Positions 24,301-31,220 of a stretch of DNA of 64,000 nt are shown piece after piece. The notes below the pieces were generated by a model. That model was not told where the DNA came from and ran no database searches. It saw nothing but the letters and a program-made list of their open reading frames with translations. A program made the translations under genes and the position numbers. This DNA is from Blautia schinkii DSM 10518 (lineage in GTDB: Bacteria; Bacillota; Clostridia; Lachnospirales; Lachnospiraceae): contig JNKJ01000003.1 in NCBI GenBank assembly GCA_000702025.1, positions 310,001 through 374,000 on the forward strand. Direction: 5' to 3'. The number at the start of each line of letters is the position of its first letter. The stretch's first letter is position 1.

Positions 24301-24694
24301 AAGCAACTTCCGGACTCCATTCATTCACAACAGAAAAAACAATGTCTAAAAACAATTCCACATAACAGGAAATATCAGCTTCATTAACTTCATAATCTGC
24401 AAAAACCTTAAACATCTCACAACGAATCACCTGATTCCATGAAAAAGCTTTCGTATTTATGCAAACCTTGTATAAAGCCTTTATATTTTCTTTAGAAAAT
24501 ACTAATGCAAGTTTCTGGCCAAAATCATCTCCATCCTGCTCCATGTCAATAAGATTTGCAATCTGTTCTCCTGCGTTTTTGAATTTCAATTTGAACTTCT
24601 TTTTGTTTACTTTATTTGTGGTTCCATCTGATAACACGTCAAGAAAGTCAGAGACTATTTTTTCCATTAATAATCCGATTGATAATCCCATCAT
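21329..24694 (-). CDS. 1121-residue orphan protein, helical-repeat type
   Basis: I do not recognise this family. Residues 1-190 are helical with an acidic/lysine linker (AKKNDEKSESKDEEKE, ~175-190); after ITWELKYTHTEGLWGD (~208) the protein is a long run of amphipathic helices rich in Trp, Leu and Glu (AYRLKAYTFRACTDHWDEE; LKQQQQLLELMLLLID), like TPR/HEAT-type arrays. No Walker A, nuclease, TIR or SIR2 motif and no membrane helix is visible. Overall architecture resembles the large sensor/scaffold halves of defence proteins. It is a single gene with 470 and 356 bases of gap on either side. Composition is A/T-rich relative to the housekeeping genes, suggesting transfer. Confidence 0.75.
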   Translation of the reverse strand: MMGLSIGLLMEKIVSDFLDVLSDGTTNKVNKKKFKLKFKNAGEQIANLIDMEQDGDDFGQKLALVFSKENIKALYKVCINTKAFSWNQVIRCEMFKVFADYEVNEADISCYVELFLDIVFSVVNEWSPEVASQMFLGQMEEHMEQGFAGVKRDTGQLLTSQADLAQKIDKVLEYAKKNDEKSESKDEEKELQKTPQTELTIETLPAPDITWELKYTHTEGLWGDKDKQLEEIKTLTEQWKAERISYPSWFILPVEYREKLHFNTRNEEFLQTDVVSKKEMFSFAYELVWRYETGMLPWTGYMLHHIQKRWVELDKDERQCLYSEWLFIGFVLLREYRENLEYDAWSNVLSQLKTENLGGEYAADLQIEQLLMDYTMGKFAQVLKRLSRINPSDYAFRHRLKIAEIEVLCGQSDDGTDNLDALISDIEKSLRKPHTSAVYMYQIIASAYRLKAYTFRACTDHWDEEKQSLWREVYNSANKYKKYYSFDKEREYCAVELMEWYEKKEKLPPFELNRETITIIGTDRGTWKAYSFYRVLNLTAMPMRIKNVNALSGLEISFLDALMETHRNLACYLLLRNGNEKCIEPCFTRVRLAEWGRGEIDAVFTYVYTCVRESTHMLVLQSDEEAKWSICKSMVSMGIRILKRLASIASLKQQQQLLELMLLLIDKDVVKEFRVLDGFIVKIMKCVNDKCKAALLSQLLGCSVKERFHIRDDGQTDPFDVLAIHNQTVSFFEKAILAPGIVDELISIAKGDNDVERKSACARLGQLNEWGHLSPEQADIFAGILWKHVDETTGLPDMNYYYSVYLTWPVPNGIDVKARVRDVLTDGKQAADIEQEFSISTSSDFVYIEEIRVLNEKVEGVFWQQDDVEMLFNLFIRLWRKIEAEFKAKDTIYEFTQRNFQRLGRQLVQVMASFEEEEVNLISEKAKDNLIECFEEMETFNIPSFEAEILFMSESEKIEYADVIIDNLYHYETQMTVGAARALEKVLYSISDEDVKKYLLSELAKVIRARKEPGLSSLLISAHNIFYKAEEPFPESFMNQINKAITMIAYQTDYREKEMTASEIKRNAELRSWCASLVYQIYCYDERMSQEHSEGVLLWKDICTGFKSELEFTEIKNKWLT

Positions 24695-25050
24695 ATATCT
24701 CTTCCCTCATTTTATACAAACAAAATGTATACATTTGCATTTTACCTAATCTACATTATCACTCGTACATTTGATGCACTCTACGTTATGTTTTGGAATA
24801 TTTACCAGGCAATCTCCACACCCTTAACAGATTTGATTGAATAATACGGTGCGACGAAACCGCCAATGCGGTGTGGCGACCCCCGGGATAATAAGTTATG
24901 GCGATATATCGCTATTGTTAACATCGTCTTTGTGCGAAAGATGATATTCATTCGCTTTCATCTGCATTCTGGCAATGATACGCTTGCCTAAAACAGTATA
25001 CTTTCATCAAACGGAAGCTCCTAATAACCCGGAATTCTATAAAATATTAA
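24695..25050. other. Gap with short gene remnants
   Basis: No gene. Two fragments on the minus strand look like debris: 24810-24832 would read SVKGVEIAW then stop, matching the start of the broken ATPase at 19068; and about 24895-24995 reads KRIIARMQMKANEYH ... NSDISP then stop, like the tail of an unidentified protein. A GCGATATATCGC palindrome is at 24901-24912. Confidence 0.4.
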
Positions 25051-25893
25051 TTAATCCCACAATGCCATTGCCATACCATCAATTCCTGGAAATAATGTTT
25101 CACTAGTAATATTCATTAGTTTTAGTTCATGCTTTATATCATTATGAATTGATTTGGGAATTATAATCTTCATCATTATACATTCATTGTTGATTAAATC
25201 ATCTGAAATATCTTTATTATCTAAACACCAAAAATCCGGTAATTCTTTTCTAAAAGGATCTGTAGTTAATGAAAGATTATACTGAAAACTTTGCCGTCCC
25301 TCAAATGGAATAGCAAACAATCCTTGCTGTCGAAATAGCCGTTCATGCATAAAATACGGCTCCATCAGCATGACAGAAGGACTCATAATTTGCTTTTTCA
25401 AAACTATATTACAAAACTCATGCGTTCCAATATCAGTTACTGAATAAAACCTAAATCTATCATCGTTCTTGTTAATCTCATCTATCTTTTTTTTATTTAT
25501 ACAGAATATAGCTGCATCCTTAATAGCTCCATGGATTGCAAAATATAACGCTATGCTATGAGAATATGAAAAATCCAGCAATCTTGTTGGCGCACCATGA
25601 TGTTGCATTAACGATAACCATTCTAACAAGTCATCGCTATCAGGTAGATTACTAATATAATTAAAAGCTCGACGTTTAAATTTGTCTATTATTTTATTTT
25701 CTATCTTTGGTATTTCTCTAAAATTAACATATCCGCTATTATTTTCGTTTACTTTCCTTTCTAATGATGTCTGTAATCCCCATTCACTATTAGATTGACC
25801 TCTAAATACCCACCCTAATCTGTCGTGTAATATCGCATTACACTCCTGCCATGTATTAATTGTTTTCATGCAAAACATATATTTATTATCCAT
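25051..25893 (-). CDS. FRG-domain protein
   Basis: 280 residues from ATG 25893, which follows GAGGGGGTATT; the longer frame (from 25932) lacks a ribosome site. The N-terminal half has the FRG signature: VFRGQSNSEWGLQTSLER (~29-46) and WLSLMQHHGAPTRLLDFSYS (~95-114) followed by the SIALYFA helix. The C-terminal half (EPYFMHERLFRQQGLFAIPF) is also typical of FRG proteins. The biochemical activity of FRG is not established; the domain occurs often in anti-phage loci. The repeat copy at 25926 lies about 30 bases upstream and may hold its promoter. Confidence 0.88.
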   Translation of the reverse strand: MDNKYMFCMKTINTWQECNAILHDRLGWVFRGQSNSEWGLQTSLERKVNENNSGYVNFREIPKIENKIIDKFKRRAFNYISNLPDSDDLLEWLSLMQHHGAPTRLLDFSYSHSIALYFAIHGAIKDAAIFCINKKKIDEINKNDDRFRFYSVTDIGTHEFCNIVLKKQIMSPSVMLMEPYFMHERLFRQQGLFAIPFEGRQSFQYNLSLTTDPFRKELPDFWCLDNKDISDDLINNECIMMKIIIPKSIHNDIKHELKLMNITSETLFPGIDGMAMALWD

Positions 25894-25925
25894 AATACCC
25901 CCTCTTTCCAAATTCAAAGGTAAAA

Positions 25926-26081
25926 ACCTCAAAACATGGTGTAGTGTAAGATAACAGTTCTTCTATTATATTGGCCACGGCATCATTTGAGGCATTTTTT
26001 GTGGCTTTGCTTTAAACAGCCGTGCTCTGGTCAATCTTTTAACCAGAGTATATAAGATACTGTTTACGGATACGCCCCTCC
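25926..26081 (+). repeat. ~155-bp direct repeat, copy 2
   Basis: Counterpart of 21065-21219: CCTCAAAACATGG ... GCATCATTTGAGGCA hairpin followed by TTTTTTG, then GCTTTAAACAGCC and TATATAAGATACTG. Same orientation. Copies are diverged, so the duplication is old or the sequence is a family member. Confidence 0.7.
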
Positions 26082-26237
26082 AAGCTATCAACGCACAGTC
26101 AAACTGTACTCACATTATACCATTGGGGACAGTTTTACTCTACCTTTTTGATGGCAAATTTGCATGGAGTATCCCTTGGAATCTCTTGTGCATATTGATA
26201 ACCACAGCCTATTGAACCGTTCCCATGTATATCTTTC

Positions 26238-26440
26238 TCAACTCATCTCCATACCTGACAACAGGCAACATCGCCATCCACAATTACCATCATTAATTCC
26301 AGAAAGAGCACGCACATTTGCGATAACTCTCAGGAGCCCACACGCCTGCATTTCTAAAACTGAATATCCGTAAGTATCTGCATACGTTGATAAAAGCCCA
26401 ATATGCACTGTTTTACACAGTTCAAGCTCTTTCTGGTTAT
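26238..26440 (-). pseudogene. Glycosyltransferase (GT4-like) C-terminal remnant
   Basis: Minus-strand reading gives NQKELELCKTVHIGLLSTYADTYGYS, then LEMQACGLLRVIANVRALSG, matching the donor-binding segment of GT-B group 1 glycosyltransferases (normally PTYADTYGYSVLEAQACG and the following NIRALPEI). It stops at TGA 26238 and has no start or N-terminal domain. About 67 codons survive. Confidence 0.65.
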
Positions 26441-26594
26441 CGCACTGCTTAATCCGACCCTATTCTGTAACAGATTGAATTGTACTATTTTTTTCTTCTT
26501 TCGTTACAATAGATGCATAATCTCCGTCGTTCATCACACTTATTTAAAATAAGTTCACATTGATTCGCATATTTCCCAAGTCCAATTAGCAACT

Positions 26595-27110
26595 CCCATT
26601 TCAAATGGAGATCTAACTTTAACCCCTCCGGGGTATTTCTCTGGTTCGCCAAAGGCGGGGTTCCGCAGCACCACGTTTACTGGTTGCCTTCTAAAGGAGG
26701 CTCTACTACTTTCTTCCGTCTTCTAGCTTATCATTTTCTTCTGGTTCTTGAATATACTTCAAGATAGTCTCTTCGTTCACATTTCCTATTGTCAAAACAT
26801 AATATCCCCTTGCCCCAAAATGACGGTCTTCCCATTTCTTTCGGTATTCCGGATGTCTGTCGAACAGCATTAATGTACTCTTGCCTTTCAAATATGACAT
26901 AGTTTCCCCATACATTATCTTTCTTCTATACTTGGGGATAAACACAATGTGATAGGTGCAATTCCAACGTGTATGTGTTATACTTCAATTATCCATATGG
27001 ATACCTCCTATGCTTTGATATGGCCTGCGAAACCAATATCATTATAGCATAGGAGTTTTTAATACTCTAAGCAACACTACGGCTTTGCCTGTTCCCCATC
27101 TCAGATGGGG
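26595..27110. mobile_element. Degenerate IS200-type insertion sequence
   Basis: Contains the broken TnpA at 26706-26996 and a subterminal hairpin at each side: CTCCCATTTCAAATGGAG (26595-26612) and CCCCATCTCAGATGGGG (27094-27110), the type of structure that IS200/IS605 TnpA recognises. Exact ends are not fixed. No TnpB. Between 26441 and 26595 I see nothing else. Confidence 0.7.
26706..26996 (-). pseudogene. IS200-type TnpA, internally deleted
   Basis: From ATG 26996: MDN, a TGA at the fourth codon, then ITHTRWNCTYHIVFIPKYRRK, the normal N-terminus of Y1 transposases. After KIMYGET it jumps to SYLKGKSTLMLFDRHPEYR, losing the ~45 residues that carry the HUH motif (usually DHIHMLV). The tail FGARGYYVLTIGN keeps its shape. 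Stop plus loss of HUH make it inactive; it could only be moved in trans. Confidence 0.85.
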
Positions 27111-27263
27111 GATTAAAAGACTTTTTCATTTAGTGACTGTTACAACGTATTTGGTTGCAATTCGCCCGCAGGCCTTATCGTGAAAGGAGGTTTGATTCCC
27201 TTCAGGACTGATTTGTTATGATTCACTACCGCCCGTAGAGTTAAGAGCGTTACTTTCATACAA

Positions 27264-27325
27264 AATAATCATGAAACCGCCGTCAACAGATCATCTTCTC
27301 TATCGACGGCGGTTTCATGATTATT
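27264..27325 (-). terminator. Strong bidirectional terminator
   Basis: Perfect 21-bp arms (27264-27284 and 27305-27325, AATAATCATGAAACCGCCGTC and its complement is one base over, read as GAAACCGCCGTC / GACGGCGGTTTC core) with a 20-base loop; TTTTG follows on the minus strand and TTAGTTTTTT on the plus. It ends the surface-protein remnant. From 27111 to 27263 there is no gene. Confidence 0.85.
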
Positions 27326-27386
27326 TTAGTTTTTTATTTCATACTTCTTTATATCACCTATCATTGCGTTTCACGTACTTACTTCA

Positions 27387-27969
27387 TTATTTCACAACAA
27401 CTTTCTTCGCAGGTGACCATTTGCTGAATACTTTCCCTTTATTTGTAGATGTCCTGTTGTATGCATGAAGTCCTGCATAGTAGGTTCCTTTTTTGACATT
27501 TTTAAAGGTAACTGTTACTGTGTTGCCTCTTTTTGCTTTTGCAACGTAAGTTCCGTAAGACACCGGCCGGTTTTCTCCGTGCACGCTCTTTACCTGTGAG
27601 CCAAGGACCACATCATAACCGGTTGCATTCTCACACACTTTGTAGGTGGCGGTCACAATGCTTCCTTTGACCTTTATATCTGTAATGCGTGGCTGCTGTG
27701 GAGTAACTGCTTTGACTGCAATCTTTGCAGGTGCTGACCAGTTTCCATACAGCTTAGCGACATCGGTTTCCACAGCATAGGCACGGCTGAATACATAGTA
27801 AGTACCTTTAGGAACATAGTAAAACTCTGCATTTAAGTCCTTTTGATTCTTGGAAACCTACAGGTATTTTCCACTTTCTATAAATTTAGAATCTTTGCTG
27901 ATTACAAAATCATATGCATCTGCACCTGCGACTTTTTCTGTAAGTGTTCTTCACATACTTATTTCTCAT
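27387..27969 (-). pseudogene. Remnant of a secreted beta-sandwich repeat protein
   Basis: The last 128 residues form two fibronectin-III-like repeats (TATYKVCENATGYDVVLG ... KKGTYYAGLHAYNR ... FSKWSPAKKVVVK). In the same frame upstream lie VAGADAYDFVISKDSKF, then TAG at 27858-27860, then VSKNQKDLNAEFYYVPKGTYY, an earlier repeat. A separate-frame start MRNKYVKNTYRK at 27969 with AGGAGAAGG looks like the original signal-peptide beginning. So the gene has lost its middle by deletion and gained a stop and a frameshift. It was probably a cell-surface adhesin or cell-wall protein. Confidence 0.65.
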
Positions 27970-28216
27970 ATTCCTTCTCCTTTTGCTCCTATCGCCATAC
28001 AAAGTATGGATTGTTGTTTCTTGACTGTCCTATTTTACCAAACAGCACCACCTAATGGAACTATCCAAACATGTAGTTTTGACATAAATCTCTGTATTTT
28101 TTACTATAATTCGATAAGTGATATTTCACACGATGGTGAATTATTTACTTTAATAGAACAAATTGAACACATGTTTCCGTATAGAACAAATTGGAGTACC
28201 TTCCTGGTATATAAGA

Positions 28217-28260
28217 AAAGGGTCAAACGGATACATGCATCTGCTTCCGTTTGACCCTTT
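28217..28260 (-). terminator. Terminator of the trhP operon
   Basis: A perfect 15-bp stem (AAAGGGTCAAACGGA, 28217-28231, with 28246-28260) followed on the minus strand by TTTTC, 38 bases beyond the trhP stop. Confidence 0.85.
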
Positions 28261-28298
28261 CCTCATGTTATTCATAACCAACACTAAAACTTTCAACT

Positions 28299-29522
28299 TT
28301 ACTCCGCTCTGCGCAAAAGATCATATACCTCAATCCCACCGCCTAAGTCCACAAATAATTTCTGCTGCGGATGCGGCGCGCTTTCCACGGAATTGCCGTC
28401 TTCATCAAAAATAGCCCGCACCGTAACCTCCAGGTTACGTCCGTCCGGCTTCATAATCTCGATGTTCTCGCCAACTGTAAATTTATTCCTCTGGGTAATC
28501 TGCACCAGTCCCCGGTCATCCACAGCCTCCGCGAATCCCAGATACGTATATTCTTTCATATAAGTATTATTGTCATATATCTGAGAATTTTCATCCGTTT
28601 TCCCGTAGAAAAATCCTGTAGTGAACTGGCGATACGTACAATTGGATATCTGCTCCTGATACCAGGGCATATTCTGCCTGTACTTATCCGGGCTTTCCAG
28701 ATAGTCGTCGATGGCCTTCCGGTAGGTACGGGCCACAGTTGCCACATAAAGTGCTGTTTTCATACGGCCCTCGATTTTCAGGCTGTCGATTCCGCTCTCC
28801 AGGATATCATCCATGTGCTCAATCATGCACAAATCCTTGGAGTTAAAAATATAAGTTCCTCTCTCATTTTCATAGACAGGCATATATTCTCCCGGCCGCG
28901 TTTCCTCCACAATGGAGTATTTCCAGCGGCAGGGATGCGTGCAGGCGCCGCGGTTGGCGTCCCGGCCCACAAGGTAATTACTTAACAGGCACCTTCCTGA
29001 ATAGGAAATACACATCGCACCGTGTACAAAGGTTTCTATCTCCATGTCCTCGGGAATATGGACGCGGATTTCCCTGATTTCCTCAAGGGAAAGCTCTCTG
29101 GCCGTGACCACACGCTTTGCCCCGAGCCTATACCAAAAATTGTAAGTTTCATAGTTTGTGTTATTTGCCTGTGTGCTGATATGGCATTCGATTTCCGGGC
29201 AGATTTCCCTTGCATAGGTAAAAATCCCCGGGTCCGCAATGATCAGTCCATCCGGCTTCAGTCCCTTAAGCTCCTCCAGATATTCCCGCACACCCGGCAG
29301 GTCCTGGTTATGAGCCAGGATATTTACGGTGACATATACCTTCACTCCATGTTCATGGGCAAAAGAAATCCCCTCCGCCATATCCTCATGGGAAAAGTTC
29401 TTCGCCTTTGCCCGCAGGCCAAAGGCTTCTCCCCCGATATATACGGCATCTGCGCCGAAAATCACTGCAATTTTCAATACCTCCAGACTGCTGGCCGGCA
29501 CTAATAATTCTATTTTTCGCAT
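28299..29522 (-). CDS. trhP: U32-family tRNA hydroxylation protein TrhP
   Basis: 407 residues. The U32 signature lies at 161-181 (EIETFVHGAMCISYSGRC), with C171, C178, C194 and C198 as the likely iron-sulfur ligands, and the N-terminal MRKIELLVPA barrel start. Bacillus and E. coli relatives hydroxylate wobble uridine 34 of tRNA to ho5U using prephenate; the methyltransferase TrmR next door (29770) converts it to mo5U. In Bacillus two U32 genes follow trmR; here one is present. The older name protease PrtC is not supported by this context. Confidence 0.88.
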   Translation of the reverse strand: MRKIELLVPASSLEVLKIAVIFGADAVYIGGEAFGLRAKAKNFSHEDMAEGISFAHEHGVKVYVTVNILAHNQDLPGVREYLEELKGLKPDGLIIADPGIFTYAREICPEIECHISTQANNTNYETYNFWYRLGAKRVVTARELSLEEIREIRVHIPEDMEIETFVHGAMCISYSGRCLLSNYLVGRDANRGACTHPCRWKYSIVEETRPGEYMPVYENERGTYIFNSKDLCMIEHMDDILESGIDSLKIEGRMKTALYVATVARTYRKAIDDYLESPDKYRQNMPWYQEQISNCTYRQFTTGFFYGKTDENSQIYDNNTYMKEYTYLGFAEAVDDRGLVQITQRNKFTVGENIEIMKPDGRNLEVTVRAIFDEDGNSVESAPHPQQKLFVDLGGGIEVYDLLRRAE

Positions 29523-29539
29523 GATACCTCCTATACTAA

Positions 29540-29776
29540 GACTTCACTTCCTACTGCAGCTCATACGTGTACTGTAACTCCATTCCCTACCGCAGCTCTT
29601 ACTTTCTACTATGGCTCCATTCCCTACCGCAGCTCCTACTTTCTACTGTGGCTCCATTCCCTACCGCAGCTCTTACTGTCTACTGCAGCTCCATTCCCCG
29701 CCGCAGCCTTAGTCTCTGTCGCAGCTACAATCTCCACTGCAGCCTTAGCCCCTGCCACAGCCTCACCTCTCACTCC
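29540..29776. repeat. 36/37-bp tandem repeat between trhP and trmR
   Basis: Six degenerate copies with CTACTGTGGCTCCATTCC-type units; units begin at about 29569, 29606, 29643, 29680, 29716 and 29752, i.e. a 36-37-base period. The last copy merges into the 3' end of trmR. Confidence 0.85.
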
Positions 29777-30414
29777 TGCTTCACACTGACCGTAACCCCA
29801 TCCCCCAGCGGAAGTATGGACGTTACCAGTACCGGGTTATGTGTCAGTTCATACAGATACTCCCGCATCCTTTTATAAATCGTCCTGTTGCGGCGCTCCA
29901 CCAGGTAATGGGACTCAATGATATCCCCCTCCTGGAGCACATTGTCAGACACAAGAACACTGCCGCGGTGCATCAGGCGCAGCACATTTGGAAGCCAATG
30001 GATATACTGTCCCTTGGCCGCATCCATAAAAATCAAATCAAATGTTCCATCCAGTTCCTTGAGGATTTCACCCGCATCCCCTTTAAGCAGGGTAATCTGG
30101 CTCTCTCTGCCTGTCCTGCGGAAATTCTCCCGGGCGATGGGAATCCTCTTTTGGTAGTTCTCGATGGTCACTATTTCCAGGTCCGGCGGACCATATTCAC
30201 ACATAAGAAGTGTGGAGAAGCCTACGGCTGTCCCCACCTCCAAAATTCGTCCCGGCTGTTTCATAGCCAGAAGCACCTTCATAAAGCTTTGCATTTCCTT
30301 GCGGATGATCGGAACCCGCTCACTTAGAGCGTTCTGCTCCAACTCGTCCAGAAAGGGTGTATTGCCCATATCCAGAGAGTTGATGTAGGTCCTCATCCGT
30401 TCGTCTACAATCAC
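29770..30414 (-). CDS. trmR: tRNA 5-hydroxyuridine O-methyltransferase TrmR
   Basis: 214 residues of the class I O-methyltransferase (CmoM/YrrM) fold. SAM motif I is ILEVGTAVGFSTLLM (~58-72), followed by VTIENYQKR, KGDAGEIL and FIFMDAAKGQY-type motifs carrying the metal/SAM ligands. Starts with GTG at 30414, overlapping the TGA of the upstream gene, so it is translationally coupled. With TrhP downstream it completes mo5U34 synthesis. Confidence 0.9.
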   Translation of the reverse strand: MIVDERMRTYINSLDMGNTPFLDELEQNALSERVPIIRKEMQSFMKVLLAMKQPGRILEVGTAVGFSTLLMCEYGPPDLEIVTIENYQKRIPIARENFRRTGRESQITLLKGDAGEILKELDGTFDLIFMDAAKGQYIHWLPNVLRLMHRGSVLVSDNVLQEGDIIESHYLVERRNRTIYKRMREYLYELTHNPVLVTSILPLGDGVTVSVKQE

Positions 30415-30815
30415 GAATTATTTACCCCTTCCTGTTCCGTATCTCCTGCCAGGATTCCCATGATTCTGTTGGGTGTATAGGCGGTACTTAAAAGATAGGT
30501 TCCGGGTCTCAGTTTGCCACGGTAATTGGACAGAAGCTCTTGTACAAAGAACACCTTCGCGTCCTTGACCAGTCCTTTGTTTTCAAGGGTTTTGGCAATC
30601 TTATACACGGATGTGTCCTGCTTGATGACAACAGTCACCTCCTGGCCATCGCCAGGACTCATTGCCTGCTGGTTAAAAACATCATAGCCAAACTGGTAGG
30701 TGGATTTTCCAATCCAAAAAATCAGCACGATCACACAAACATACAGTGCAATCCTGAAAAAGCCACCAGCCACAACCACTCCGGCTGCCCCCACCCGTTC
30801 TCTAGTATTTCCCAT
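30411..30815 (-). CDS. MltG-like membrane protein lacking the catalytic domain
   Basis: 134 residues from ATG 30815 (after AAGGAGGA; the frame extends six codons further without a ribosome site). One membrane helix at ~19-39 (FFRIALYVCVIVLIFWIG), then the LysM-like subdomain of MltG/YceG (VTVVIKQDTSVYKIAKTLENKGLV ... RPGTYLLSTAYTPNRIM). It stops where the lytic transglycosylase domain should begin. The position between ylbF and trmR is that of mltG (yrrL) in Bacillus, so this is the orthologous slot with a short protein, common in Lachnospiraceae. Confidence 0.85.
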   Translation of the reverse strand: MGNTRERVGAAGVVVAGGFFRIALYVCVIVLIFWIGKSTYQFGYDVFNQQAMSPGDGQEVTVVIKQDTSVYKIAKTLENKGLVKDAKVFFVQELLSNYRGKLRPGTYLLSTAYTPNRIMGILAGDTEQEGVNNS

Positions 30816-30861
30816 AGTATCCTCCTTGTTCAATCCACGCCGGTGTTTCCGTTATGCCGGT

Positions 30862-31200
30862 TTACAGATCCGGGACATGCATATCTACTCCCTCTGTGAG
30901 GCTCCGGCAGATTTTCTGCATCATTTTACACAGAGCAAGCTCTGCGTCTAAATATGCATTTACCTCCGGAATCTTGCGCAGCTCCGAGGACTCCCTCGCC
31001 AGCTTCTCCGCCACCTGAAACAGATCATCCTTATTGGAATCATTCTGCATCTGGAAATTCCGGGCGCGGAATTGGTCCACTCTCGCCTTCAATTCGGGAT
31101 CTTTATCTAAAATAATCTCTTGTTTCTTATATTCCTTGTATACTTCACTTCTCTTGATAACAGAAAGAAGCACTTGGATATTTCTATTGATCGCATCCAT
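30862..31200 (-). CDS. YlbF-family regulator
   Basis: 112 residues, almost entirely helical (INRNIQVLLSVIKRSEVYKEYK ... LARESSELRKIPEVNAYLDAELAL). YlbF/YmcA proteins form the Y-complex that directs RNase Y cleavage in Bacillus; its placement 20 bases after RNase J suggests a role in the same RNA decay pathway. Confidence 0.88.
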   Translation of the reverse strand: MDAINRNIQVLLSVIKRSEVYKEYKKQEIILDKDPELKARVDQFRARNFQMQNDSNKDDLFQVAEKLARESSELRKIPEVNAYLDAELALCKMMQKICRSLTEGVDMHVPDL

Positions 31201-31220
31201 TCATTATGCCTCCATTATTG

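Noticed and set aside
24850-25040. Possible tail of a lost protein on the minus strand (KRIIARMQMKANEYH)
   Set aside because: Only ~33 codons, no start and no recognisable family; kept only as a note in the gap description.
27850-28254. 134-codon plus-strand frame
   Set aside because: Overlaps the antisense of the surface-protein remnant and the trhP terminator; only its last ~50 codons look protein-like and I cannot identify them.
28299-29522. Collagenase/protease PrtC naming of the U32 gene
   Set aside because: Context with trmR and the Fe-S cysteines supports the tRNA hydroxylation role instead.
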